Part shown: positions 9,722 to 18,090 of the stretch, one piece after another
How the letters are laid out: each line of letters opens with the position of its first letter
Position numbering within the stretch: the first letter of the stretch is position 1
Source of the DNA: Flectobacillus roseus
GTDB lineage: Bacteria > Bacteroidota > Bacteroidia > Cytophagales > Spirosomataceae
Reading direction: 5' to 3' (one strand)
NCBI RefSeq assembly: GCF_030056665.1
Contig: NZ_JASHIG010000019.1
Length of the DNA: 64,000 nucleotides
Program-made: the position numbers and the translations under genes
Notes under the pieces: generated by a model
Databases searched by the model: none
Told to the model about the DNA's origin: nothing
The model's input: only the letters and a program-made list of their open reading frames with translations

Positions 9722-10105
9722 TTACAATTCCACTAATTCTCTCTTATCGAGTAATACATAATTATCTTCTTCCCAATTTTGCTCGTCAATACTGGATTTC
9801 ATGTAATTCAGTGAAATGGTGGTAACTGTAAGCAAAACTTGTGAAATCAAGGATGCTTCTTCCATTTTTAGCATAAATCCATTGATACTCAAAGCTGCCA
9901 ATAAACCACCTAAATAGAAATAAGGAAGTTTCTGTGATGCCAAAACATGTTTGAAAGCCAAAGCGAAATGCGCCAGTAAAAAAACATTGAAAAACAGAAC
10001 TGGAATATTGAAAGTAATCGGAGTGTTCCAGACTGAAATTACTTGATAAATGGAGGTAATAATAATAGCAAATCCTATAGCAAGGAATAGTTGTTGTGAT
10101 TTCAT
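9722..10105 (-). CDS. Small orphan membrane protein (127 aa)
   Basis: I do not recognise this 127-residue protein. About four hydrophobic segments cover residues 7-110, and an acidic cytoplasmic-looking tail follows (SIDEQNWEEDNYVLLDKREL). It is not obviously similar to the two neighbouring small membrane proteins, although the size and topology class are alike. It has its own downstream hairpin, so it is probably a separate transcript. A four-helix integral membrane protein of unknown role is all that can be supported. Confidence 0.55.
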   Translation of the reverse strand: MKSQQLFLAIGFAIIITSIYQVISVWNTPITFNIPVLFFNVFLLAHFALAFKHVLASQKLPYFYLGGLLAALSINGFMLKMEEASLISQVLLTVTTISLNYMKSSIDEQNWEEDNYVLLDKRELVEL

Positions 10106-10268
10106 AGGCGAGAATGTCCTAAGATTTAAGTGAATTTATTAATAAAGTACAAATTTTACCTTTAAACGAAAACAAGGCAAGATTTGTCACTTTAAATTAT
10201 TAAACGAGAAATTATCACACTTTTTCAGTGCTTAAGTAAGTTAGTGGGCAAAATCAAATTTAATTTTT

Positions 10269-10387
10269 TAGCTATCGGCTTTCAGCTGTGGGCATTCAGC
10301 AAAAACCTATTCATCGTTACTAAAAAACATTTTAACACTCTTTACCTTGTACCTATTGCCTAAACATCTTATTCTACACGATTACTT
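10269..10387 (+). repeat. Dispersed intergenic repeat, family 1, copy at 10.3 kb
   Basis: Contains GGCTTTCAGCTGTGGGCATT, then an A-rich spacer, then AACACTCTTTACCTTGTACC and ACACGATTACTT. Copies with the same order of blocks occur near 19.97-20.06 kb and 27.63-27.75 kb. Partial ones occur near 16.48, 17.51, 19.83 and 30.33 kb. The region 10106-10565 holds this repeat and the terminator below, and no gene. Confidence 0.55.
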
Positions 10388-10452
10388 AAGAACTACTCTA
10401 GGACTACTCTGAAAATTTTTAACTCGTTAAAATACGGCTAATTATAAACTGA

Positions 10453-10488
10453 AAAAGCGCTTCCTGATATTCATCAGAAAGCGCTTTT
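10453..10488 (-). terminator. Terminator of the GH92 gene
   Basis: The stem AAAAGCGCTTCCTGAT pairs with ATCAGAAAGCGCTTTT with one mismatch around a 4-base loop. It lies about 80 bases beyond the stop of the minus-strand GH92 gene and ends in T residues on that strand. Confidence 0.7.
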
Positions 10489-10565
10489 AAAATGTATATT
10501 GTGCTTGTATAAGTAAGCAGAAGTTGTGGAGGTTCTCAAAAATTACCACAACTAATCAAACCATA

Positions 10566-12863
10566 TTACTTTACAAACGAATAAGGAATATCTGTCTCAG
10601 ATACACCTCTATTGGTCGCTGGGCTTGACTGCATCAAGAAATCTAAAGTTGCTCCTTTTTGTAAATCATTGTGGCTCAACCAGTTTTTAGAATAGTCTTT
10701 ACCATTCCATTTTAGATTTCCGATATACTTGTTATCAGCACTGTTATTTGGCGCTTTGATGACAACCTGTTTGCCATTTTCAAGTGATAAGGTTACTTTT
10801 TTGAACAAAGGAGCTCCCAAAACATATTGGTCTGTACCTGGACAAACAGGGTAGAAGCCCATCGCTGAGAAAACATACCAAGCTGAAGTCTGACCGTTGT
10901 CTTCGTCACCACAGTAACCATCTGGTGTTGGCTGATAGAGTTTGTTCATTACCTCACGTACCCAATATTGCGATTTCCAAGGCTGTCCTGCGTAATTGTA
11001 CAAATAAGGCATGTGCTGAATAGGCTGATTACCATGCGCATAATTACCCATATTCATAATTTGCATTTCACGAATTTCATGAATCACAAAACCATAATAT
11101 GAGTCATCAAAAACTGGTGGAACTACAAAAACAGAATCCAACATATTGGCAAATTCCTTTTTACCACCCATCAAATTTGATAATCCTTTTATGTCATGGA
11201 ATACACTCCATGTGTAATGCCAAGAGTTCCCTTCTGTAAAGGCGTCGCCCCATTTGAATGGATTAAATGGTGATTGGAAAGTGCCATCCGCATTTTTGCC
11301 ACGCATCAATTTGTGACTTGGGTCATATAGGTTCTTGTAATTTTGTGAACGTTTAGCAAATCTCTCCAATTCTGAAGCAGGCTTGTTGAGCGCTTTTCCT
11401 AATTGATAAATACAAAAATCATCATACGCATATTCGAGTGTACGAGCAGCATTTTCGTTGATTTTTACATCATAAGGCACATATCCTAAATCGTTGTAGT
11501 ATTTTACACCTTTACGGCCTACCGATGTCAATGGCCCTTCATTCTCACTGTTTTTCAACATCGCTTGATAGAGTGTTTCAACATCAAAACCTCTCACGCC
11601 TTTGATGTAAGCATCAGCGATCAACGATGCTGAGTTTGAACCAATCATACAATCACGGTGTCCGGGACTTGCCCATTCTGGAAGGAATCCACTTTCTTTA
11701 TAGGCATTTACCAACCCTTCCATAATCTGTGAGTTCAAATTACGGTGCATTAGGTTAAAGAATGGAAACACGGCGCGGAAGGTATCCCAAAATCCATTAT
11801 CAGTAAACATATAACCAGGCAATACTTGACCATTATACGGACTATAGTGTACAACTTTCCCTTTGGCATCTAACTCATAGAATTTTCTTGGAAAAAGCAT
11901 TGTACGATACAAACACGAGTAAAAAGTACGAGTTTGGTCTACACTACCCCCCTCTACTGAAATTCTTGAAAGAGTGGTATTCCAAATGCCTTTTCCTAGA
12001 TTTTTAATCTCTTCGAAAGATTGGCTTCCTACTTCTTTTAGGTTTATTTCAGCTTGTTCAAAACTGATAAAAGAAGAAGCAATTTTAGCAGTTACTTGCT
12101 CTCCACGCTTTGAAATTTTGAAGCCAACAACAGCACCTACGTGGTTATCTGTAACAGACAATTCGTTCGCAAGCAATTCCTTTACTTTCCAAACAGATTT
12201 GTAGGTAATAGGCTTATCAAATTGGATGATAAAATAGTTCTTGAAGTTTTCTGGAACTCCGCCACTATTTTTGGTCGAGTATCCAATAATCTGATTTTTT
12301 TCAGGAATAATTTTCACAAAAGAACCTTTGTCCAAAGCATCAATTACTACGAAGGCGCTGTCAGTTTTGGGAAAAGTAAAACGCATGACCGCAGCGCGCT
12401 CGGTAGGTGTTATTTCGGTGGTCACATCATGATCGGCCAAATACACACTGTAGTAATACGGCTTGGCAATTTCGGCTTTGTGCGAAAACCAACTTGCACG
12501 TTGGTCTTCTTGAAAACGAATTTTACCTGTGATTGGCATAATAGCAAACTGACCATAGTCATTGATCCACGGACTTGGCTGGTGAGTTTGTTTGAAACCA
12601 CGAATTTTGTCGGCATCATAAGTGTAAGCCCAACCATCGCCCATTTTGCCAGTTTGTGGCATCCAGAAATTCATCCCCCAAGGCAAAGCGATTGCGGGAT
12701 ACGTGTTTCCTGTAGAGAGACTAGGTTTTGAGGCTGTACCCATCAACGGATTAATCCATTCTACGGGGTCGTTTACTTTGTCAACAGTTTGGGCTTGAGT
12801 ACCAAATGCCAAACTACCAAATAAGAGTGTTAAGATTTTTGAGTTTTTTAGAAAATGGGTCAT
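10566..12863 (-). CDS. GH92 family alpha-mannosidase, probably alpha-1,2-specific
   Basis: A 765-residue exported glycosidase with a signal peptide (KILTLLFGSLAFGTQAQ). An N-terminal beta-sandwich is followed by the (alpha/alpha)6 catalytic domain. I see the general-acid Glu in TEGNSWHYTW (about residue 545), the His-Glu pair in VIHEIREM (about 595), GNQPIQHMPYLYNYAG, and the base aspartates in GDEDNG (about 653). The intervals between the acid, the His-Glu pair and the aspartates equal those I recall for BT3990 of Bacteroides thetaiotaomicron (E533, H584-E585, D642/D644). In that enzyme His-Glu marks alpha-1,2 specificity. It is a single-gene transcript close to the SusCD/phosphoesterase genes, compatible with use of fungal or host mannans. 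Confidence 0.93.
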   Translation of the reverse strand: MTHFLKNSKILTLLFGSLAFGTQAQTVDKVNDPVEWINPLMGTASKPSLSTGNTYPAIALPWGMNFWMPQTGKMGDGWAYTYDADKIRGFKQTHQPSPWINDYGQFAIMPITGKIRFQEDQRASWFSHKAEIAKPYYYSVYLADHDVTTEITPTERAAVMRFTFPKTDSAFVVIDALDKGSFVKIIPEKNQIIGYSTKNSGGVPENFKNYFIIQFDKPITYKSVWKVKELLANELSVTDNHVGAVVGFKISKRGEQVTAKIASSFISFEQAEINLKEVGSQSFEEIKNLGKGIWNTTLSRISVEGGSVDQTRTFYSCLYRTMLFPRKFYELDAKGKVVHYSPYNGQVLPGYMFTDNGFWDTFRAVFPFFNLMHRNLNSQIMEGLVNAYKESGFLPEWASPGHRDCMIGSNSASLIADAYIKGVRGFDVETLYQAMLKNSENEGPLTSVGRKGVKYYNDLGYVPYDVKINENAARTLEYAYDDFCIYQLGKALNKPASELERFAKRSQNYKNLYDPSHKLMRGKNADGTFQSPFNPFKWGDAFTEGNSWHYTWSVFHDIKGLSNLMGGKKEFANMLDSVFVVPPVFDDSYYGFVIHEIREMQIMNMGNYAHGNQPIQHMPYLYNYAGQPWKSQYWVREVMNKLYQPTPDGYCGDEDNGQTSAWYVFSAMGFYPVCPGTDQYVLGAPLFKKVTLSLENGKQVVIKAPNNSADNKYIGNLKWNGKDYSKNWLSHNDLQKGATLDFLMQSSPATNRGVSETDIPYSFVK

Positions 12864-13249
12864 TTTTTTAAAATTTCAGGGAGTAAAAAAATGTTTGATT
12901 ATAGAATTAATGTAAAAATTGAGATTGGCTTTGAAGTTAACAGATTTGTTTGAAATGATTATACGCATTTACATGAGAGCCCGAAAAATAAAAGTTTGTG
13001 ACTTTATCGGTTTTTTTGAGTAATTTAAGAAAGCACTTATTTTAAATCTATAAATTTTGCTAACAATTAAGTAATTTTACTTATTTTATTATTAATAATA
13101 AATACTCAAATTTGTAAAATCAAAGTGCTTTTAAATGAAACAAGACTTTCGAGAGCCACAATTGTGGTTATCATAATAATATTTGGTGTAGTTTGGAATA
13201 GCGTATCGATTTAGTTGATACGCTATTTTTTTTGTCCTAATTTTTTCCA
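12864..13249 (+). ncRNA. Gene-free region ending in an orphan terminator; possible small RNA
   Basis: A plus-strand intrinsic terminator sits at 13197-13234 (stem AATAGCGTATC with GATACGCTATT, followed by eight T), yet no plus-strand gene lies upstream of it for several kilobases. A perfect 12-bp palindrome, CCACAATTGTGG, lies at 13156-13167. Together these suggest a short untranslated transcript of roughly 100 bases or less. Equally, the terminator may only insulate the B12 operon from read-through. No start point can be fixed; the rest of the region is AT-rich with no coding signal. Confidence 0.35.
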
Positions 13250-13257
13250 TAACTTTG
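13250..13257 (+). promoter_or_regulatory. btuB: -7 promoter element of the cobalamin operon
   Basis: TAACTTTG matches TAnnTTTG exactly and sits just before the riboswitch aptamer, so transcription would begin within a few bases of the aptamer's 5' end. Confidence 0.5.
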
Positions 13258-13261
13258 CCAA

Positions 13262-13465
13262 CAGTTTATGGTGCTTTAGTTTTTCCCAGTAAAAACCTCA
13301 AAGCTTAATAGGGAATCAGGTGTGATACCTGAACTGTCCCCGCAACTGTAACACTCAATCGTGTCAACTCAATCCTCATAACCACTGAATTTATTTCGGG
13401 AAGGTTCGAGTTTGACGAGTGAAGTCAGGAGACCTGCCATAGATTATTCTTGATACGCGCTTACG
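13262..13465 (+). promoter_or_regulatory. Cobalamin riboswitch (adenosylcobalamin class)
   Basis: The region carries the conserved core of the cobalamin aptamer: GGGAATCAGGTG, then CTGTCCCCGCAACTGTAA near 13332-13350, and the B12 box AGTCAGGAGACCTGCCA at about 13423-13439. Order and spacing are those of the class. It lies between a -7 promoter element and btuB, with about 150 bases between the B12 box and the btuB start, room for an expression platform. The expected effect is repression of btuB and probably the following genes when cobalamin is plentiful. Confidence 0.93.
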
Positions 13466-13618
13466 GAGGATGAGCAAAAATCGAGCGTTCGCAAAGTATT
13501 TTCGCTTTTTTTATTGACCATTATCAACATTTTTGAACAGTTCTCTGTGCTGCCTTTTGCAGTATTGGAATGAATGTTTTGAAGTGGGTGAATAAGAAAA
13601 TGGAAGTTCAAATTCTAA

Positions 13619-15586
13619 ATGTTTTATTCTTCAAAGTTATTTCCATCAGTTGTATTGCTTGCCTTGTGCGCAAGTGTAGAAAGTATTGCTCAAAATGCTG
13701 AAAAATCTCAAGTTCTTGATGAAGTTGTCGTGAGTACCAACAAGTACCCACAAAAGCAATCTCAATCGGGTAAAGTGGTGTCAGTAATTGATGCGGCTAC
13801 GATTCAACGTAGCAAAGGTAAAACTGTAGGCGAGTTGCTAAACCAGCAAGTTGGACTTACTGTTATTGGTTCTCAAAATACACTTGGTACAAACCAAGAT
13901 TTGTATTTGCGTGGTGCAGGCGCTGGCTACACCTTGATTTTGGTTGATGGTTTGCCTGTGTATGACCCTTCTGGTGCGTCTACGTCGTTTGACATCAACT
14001 TGATTGCGATCGACCAAATCGAGCGTATCGAAATTTTAAAAGGTGGTCAGTCAAGTTTATATGGCTCTGATGCAGTTGCAGGTGTCATTAATATCATTAC
14101 TACCAAAAATAGTGGTAAAAAATTAGGTCTGAGCGGAAGTTTGGCTGGCGGTAGCTATGATACCTACCGTGCAAGTGTAAATGCAGGTGGTCAGTACAAA
14201 AAAACGACGTATGGTTTGTCGTGGAATGGTACAAAATCAAACGGTATTTCTGCGGCTAAACAGCCTGAGACTGCCAAAACTGCTTTTGATAATGACGGAT
14301 TCAAGCAAAATAATTTTCAGGTAAAATTGGGTCAACAAGTGGGTGAAAACTTAACCTTGAGAGCTGATTTGATGAGCAACTATTACAAAACAGACTTGGA
14401 TGCAGGGGCTTTCAAAGATGAAAAAGACTATACTTTTGAAAATAAAAACTTGCTTTGGTCTGTTGGTGGCGCATATCAATTGAAAAATGGCAAACTAACC
14501 GTTAATTTTCAGCAAACTAACGGTCAGAGAGTGTATATCGACGATTCTGCACATGTAGAGGCTGGCGCTTTTGCTAAATACTCTTATGGCTACTATCGCG
14601 GTGTGGCAAGATTTGCCGAGGCGTATTATGCACATACTTTTTCGGATAAAGTTAAATGGTTGTCAGGTGTTGAAAATCGTTGGCAAAATACTGACCAAAC
14701 GTATTTGTCTATCAGTAGCTATGGTCCCTATGAGAGTCCAGCGATAAAAGCTTCAACTGCCAATACCAGTTTGTTTAGTGGCTACACTTCTTTGAATTTA
14801 CAAGACTTTAATGGCTTTGGTTTAGAACTTGGTGGACGCTACAACAATCACTCTATCTATGGCAACAATTTTACGTATAACCTTAATCCGTTCTATTGGA
14901 TTGGAGGTAGATTAAAAGTATTAGCTACTTATTCTTCTAGCTACAAAGCACCATCGTTGTACCAATTGTTCTCTCCTTACGGCAACGAAGCTTTAAAGCC
15001 AGAGGTAGGTAAAACAGGTGAAATTGGTGCTCAGTATTTCAGTAAAAATCATCAATCATATATCCGTGGGGTGTACTTCAATCGCAATATCAAAGATGTG
15101 ATTGCGTACATCAGTATCAGTCAAGACCCTTGGGGACGTTATGTGAATTTGAGTCAACAAAAAGACCATGGTTTCGAAGTAGATGCTCAATTAGGTATTG
15201 GTAAGGCTCAAATTAAGGCTAATTATACTTTTGTAGATGGTGAAGTTACTACACAAGTTGCAGGAAAAGATACTACTTATGCCAATCTTTTCCGTCGTCC
15301 AAAACATTCGGTTAATGTAAATGCGGCCTACCAGATTTTGAAAAATTGGTCGGCACAGTTGGCACTTCGTTCAGTAAGCAAGGCTAGCGGTGGTCCTTAC
15401 GACGATGCTAAAGTTATTCTCGGAAATTACACAACATTAGATTTTTATACAGAGTATCAAATCAACTCGAAAATTAAATTATTTTTTGATTTGAAAAACC
15501 TTACAGACAAGGAGTTTTCTGACGTGCCTGGCTACAACAGTCGCCGTCGTAATTTCATGGCTGGAGCAGTATTTAGTATTCACTAA
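13619..15586 (+). CDS. btuB: BtuB-type TonB-dependent cobalamin receptor
   Basis: A 655-residue outer-membrane transporter with a signal peptide ending near residue 25. A TonB-box-like stretch (LDEVVVSTNKYP) follows. The plug spans about 40-150 (GKTVGELLNQQVGLTVIGSQ; LYLRGAGAGYTLILVDGLPV; IERIEILKGGQSSLYGSDAV). A 22-strand-type barrel ends in NFMAGAVFSIH. It imports cobalamin or cobinamide using TonB energy. The assignment to B12 rests on the riboswitch immediately upstream and the cobU/cobT/cobS/cobC genes downstream. No vitamin-B12-specific residues were checked. It is the first gene of the cluster. Confidence 0.92.
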   Translation: MFYSSKLFPSVVLLALCASVESIAQNAEKSQVLDEVVVSTNKYPQKQSQSGKVVSVIDAATIQRSKGKTVGELLNQQVGLTVIGSQNTLGTNQDLYLRGAGAGYTLILVDGLPVYDPSGASTSFDINLIAIDQIERIEILKGGQSSLYGSDAVAGVINIITTKNSGKKLGLSGSLAGGSYDTYRASVNAGGQYKKTTYGLSWNGTKSNGISAAKQPETAKTAFDNDGFKQNNFQVKLGQQVGENLTLRADLMSNYYKTDLDAGAFKDEKDYTFENKNLLWSVGGAYQLKNGKLTVNFQQTNGQRVYIDDSAHVEAGAFAKYSYGYYRGVARFAEAYYAHTFSDKVKWLSGVENRWQNTDQTYLSISSYGPYESPAIKASTANTSLFSGYTSLNLQDFNGFGLELGGRYNNHSIYGNNFTYNLNPFYWIGGRLKVLATYSSSYKAPSLYQLFSPYGNEALKPEVGKTGEIGAQYFSKNHQSYIRGVYFNRNIKDVIAYISISQDPWGRYVNLSQQKDHGFEVDAQLGIGKAQIKANYTFVDGEVTTQVAGKDTTYANLFRRPKHSVNVNAAYQILKNWSAQLALRSVSKASGGPYDDAKVILGNYTTLDFYTEYQINSKIKLFFDLKNLTDKEFSDVPGYNSRRRNFMAGAVFSIH

Positions 15587-15649
15587 AATGCAAAGCAAGG
15601 TAGATTGCTCAGTCTTTCTGCCTTGCTAACAGTAAAAACGATTACAAAC

Positions 15650-16246
15650 ATGACAAAAACACAACTAAATCCACGTGTAAGTCTGCTACTATCAATTGTA
15701 ATTTTGGTAGGAACAGCACGCCTCATCAACGCCTCATGTCTCAATCCTTTGAGCAATTTTACGCCAATTGGCGCTATGGGCTTATTTGGAGGTACTTATT
15801 TTTCTCAACGTTGGAAAGCCTTCGCATTTCCTTTATTGACACTTTTATTTTCTGACCTTATCATCAATGGGATGATTTACGGTGGCAAATACGGTATCAT
15901 GTACAGTGGCTGGATGTACAATTACGCTATTTTTGCGGGAATAGTACTACTAGGAAAAGTCTTGATGAAAAAAGTAAATATTCAAAATTTCCTTTTGAGT
16001 GGCGTGGCTGCATCTGTGGGATTTTGGTTGTTAGTTGACTTTGGCGTGTGGTTTGGCGGAGGTATGGACATTCGTACTGGCGGACCACTTTCAAGAGATT
16101 TGAACGGACTGATTCAATGCTATATCCAAGGATACCCGTATATGCTCAATTTCCTTGCAGGAACATTGGGTTATGGTGCTGTGATGTTTGGCGCTATTGA
16201 ATTTGCAAAAATAAAATTACCGAATATTGCCTTTGAACAAGCTTAG
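15650..16246 (+). CDS. DUF6580-family integral membrane protein, putative B12-linked transporter
   Basis: I start at 15650 (MTKTQLNPR), as the 15 residues gained from an upstream ATG at 15605 look non-coding. The 198-residue product has about five membrane helices and conserved-looking segments such as NFTPIGAMGLFGGTYF. This resembles the DUF6580 family, small membrane proteins comparable to the substrate-binding (S) components of energy-coupling transporters. It lies 63 bases after btuB, so it is probably under the same riboswitch. An inner-membrane role in cobalamin or cobinamide uptake is an inference from position only. Confidence 0.72.
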   Translation: MTKTQLNPRVSLLLSIVILVGTARLINASCLNPLSNFTPIGAMGLFGGTYFSQRWKAFAFPLLTLLFSDLIINGMIYGGKYGIMYSGWMYNYAIFAGIVLLGKVLMKKVNIQNFLLSGVAASVGFWLLVDFGVWFGGGMDIRTGGPLSRDLNGLIQCYIQGYPYMLNFLAGTLGYGAVMFGAIEFAKIKLPNIAFEQA

Positions 16247-16520
16247 TATTTAGTTCTGAAAAATCTGGTTAATTTTTCAAAGTAACACTCTTTAATTTCA
16301 CAATCATACCTATAACCTATTGTTTAATATATACTCGGATCAACTATAGTAGTTCTCACCTTTTTTTAATAATGAATAGTGGTTTTCGAATAAAAACTTT
16401 TAATAATCATTAGGTATTAAGCGATATGCCCTAGGATAAGAGTCTAATAGTATTTCTTTGAAAACCACAGAAATAATTGCTGAAAGCTGATAGCCAAAAC
16501 CCCATAGCCATTTATTTAAT
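16247..16520. repeat. Gene-free gap inside the B12 cluster with repeat fragments
   Basis: This 274-base gap contains a fragment of repeat family 1 (AACACTCTTTAATTTCACAA near 16286) and an inverted fragment at about 16479-16510 (GCTGAAAGCTGATAGCC). I see no second cobalamin aptamer and no clear terminator. Whether the riboswitch transcript crosses this gap is uncertain. Confidence 0.45.
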
Positions 16521-17453
16521 ATGAGAGCCTGTTCTTTTTTACCAGCTGCTACCCAGATGATTTATGATATGAATCTTCAAGGAGACCTTTATGGTGTGAC
16601 ATTTGAATGTAGTACGGAATCACGAAAGGAAAAAGCGATTGTGGTGCGTTGCGTATTAGAGGATAATAACTACACGAGTGACGAAATTGATAAAATCTTT
16701 TCTTCCTACAAAGCACAAGGAAAAAGCCTGTATTATGTGGAGCAAGAGCGATTGGAAAAAGCAGCTCCTGATGTAGTATTTACACAAGATGTATGTGAGG
16801 TTTGTCAAATAGATACCGTGTGTACCGCAAGTGCGGTAGCTCAATTGCCAAAAGTTCCTGAGTTGGTGGCACTTACACCTAAAAATCTTAAAGATGTCTT
16901 TGATTGTGCCATTCAGATTGCAACGGCTTTGGGCAAAGAAGAGGCAGCTTATGAATATTTGTCAAAACTTAATGCTAGAATAGATGTGGTGATTGATACC
17001 CTACGAAAACACAAGGCGCCTGTAAGAAGAGTGAGTCTGTTAGAATGGATTCAGCCCGTATATAATTGTGGACACTGGATACCTTATCAGATTGCTTTTG
17101 CAGGAGGAATAGATATGCTCAGTAATCCTGCGGGCTACAGTATTGTGACGGATTTTGATAAAATAAAACGGTATAATCCAGAAGTTTTGGTGATTGCCCC
17201 TTGTGGATTCGAAACCGAACGCGCTAGAGAAGAGTTGTTCCTGCTTGAAAAACAACAGGGTTGGGAAGAACTCCAAGCGGTTCAGAATAAACAAGTGTAT
17301 TTAGCTGATTTTGATATGTTTACTCAACCAAGTGCTTCCACTTTGGTCAATGGGATAGAGGTATTGGCGGCATTATTTCATCCAGAAATTTTTGAAATTC
17401 CAGCACATTTAAAACACAAAGCTGTGAATATTTACGAATCAGTATTGGTGTAA
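16521..17453 (+). CDS. BtuF-like cobalamin-binding protein lacking a signal peptide
   Basis: A 310-residue protein of the periplasmic-binding-protein type used for cobalamin and siderophores. An N-terminal lobe (about 1-115) is joined by a long helix (about 125-160) to a C-terminal lobe (about 165-300). It starts directly with MRACSFLPAATQMIYDM, already the first beta-strand and loop of the fold, so no export signal is present. A cysteine-rich segment (DVCEVCQIDTVC) lies near residue 92. Its place between btuB and cobU supports cobalamin binding. Without a signal it may act in the cytoplasm as a corrinoid carrier or be secreted otherwise; btuC and btuD are not in the window. Confidence 0.78.
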   Translation: MRACSFLPAATQMIYDMNLQGDLYGVTFECSTESRKEKAIVVRCVLEDNNYTSDEIDKIFSSYKAQGKSLYYVEQERLEKAAPDVVFTQDVCEVCQIDTVCTASAVAQLPKVPELVALTPKNLKDVFDCAIQIATALGKEEAAYEYLSKLNARIDVVIDTLRKHKAPVRRVSLLEWIQPVYNCGHWIPYQIAFAGGIDMLSNPAGYSIVTDFDKIKRYNPEVLVIAPCGFETERAREELFLLEKQQGWEELQAVQNKQVYLADFDMFTQPSASTLVNGIEVLAALFHPEIFEIPAHLKHKAVNIYESVLV

Positions 17454-17551
17454 ATATAAGTGCTGAGTTTCGAGTGTACGAATGTTCTTGCCTAAATAAA
17501 TGAAATTCCGAATGCTGAAAGCCCCAAGCCAACAGCTATAACTATAATACC

Positions 17552-18055
17552 ATGATTTGGATGATTACTGGCGGTGCCAGAAGTGGAAAAAGTAGCTACG
17601 GACAAAATCTTGCTCTCAGTTTTTCACAATCCCCAACGTATCTTGCCACGGCAAGGCATTGGGATGGAGATTTTGAAAAACGAATCGAACGCCATCGTGG
17701 CGACCGCGACGAGCGTTGGACTTTGATAGAAGAAGAAAAAAATATCAGTAAAGTAATCGAAGTCGAAAAGGTGTATATGATTGATTGTGTAACACTTTGG
17801 TTGACGAATTTTTTTATTGATGAAAAAAATGATATTGAAGTTTGTCTAACCAAAGCGAAACAAGAAATTGACGAATTGGCAAAACTCAATGCTACGATTA
17901 TTTTTATTACCAACGAATTAGGAATGGGCGTGCACGCTGAAACTGAAATGGGACGAAAGTTTGTAGATTTGCAAGGGTGGGTCAACCAATATCTTGCCCA
18001 AAAATCAACAAAGGCAACCTTGATGGTAAGCGGGATTCCTGTGCAGATTAAGTAG
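17552..18055 (+). CDS. cobU: Adenosylcobinamide kinase / adenosylcobinamide-phosphate guanylyltransferase
   Basis: A 167-residue bifunctional enzyme (CobU, also called CobP) of lower-ligand assembly. It phosphorylates adenosylcobinamide and then transfers GMP to give adenosylcobinamide-GDP. The P-loop GGARSGKSSYGQ lies at about residues 6-17. The segment ATARHWDGDFEKRIERHRGD carries the His that accepts GMP. DCVTLWLTNFF and ITNELGMGVHAETEMGRKF are family signatures. Length is normal. It feeds the CobS reaction encoded downstream. Confidence 0.94.
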   Translation: MIWMITGGARSGKSSYGQNLALSFSQSPTYLATARHWDGDFEKRIERHRGDRDERWTLIEEEKNISKVIEVEKVYMIDCVTLWLTNFFIDEKNDIEVCLTKAKQEIDELAKLNATIIFITNELGMGVHAETEMGRKFVDLQGWVNQYLAQKSTKATLMVSGIPVQIK

Positions 18056-18090
18056 ATTTAATAGACATTGCTACTAAACTATTATATTTC

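Noticed and set aside
9601..9825. Plus-strand reading frame over the long hairpin.
   Set aside because: It is explained by the hairpin and the antisense of the 127-residue gene, and it has no plausible composition.
12141..12731. 196-residue plus-strand frame antisense to GH92.
   Set aside because: It is a shadow of the well-supported GH92 gene; aromatic/Cys-rich and without a family.
10566..12863. GNQPIQH in the GH92 protein read as loss of the catalytic acid Glu, implying a mannose-phosphate-uncapping enzyme.
   Set aside because: Counting residues back from the GDED aspartates puts the general acid in TEGNSW, where Glu is present; the GNQP Gln is at a different position.
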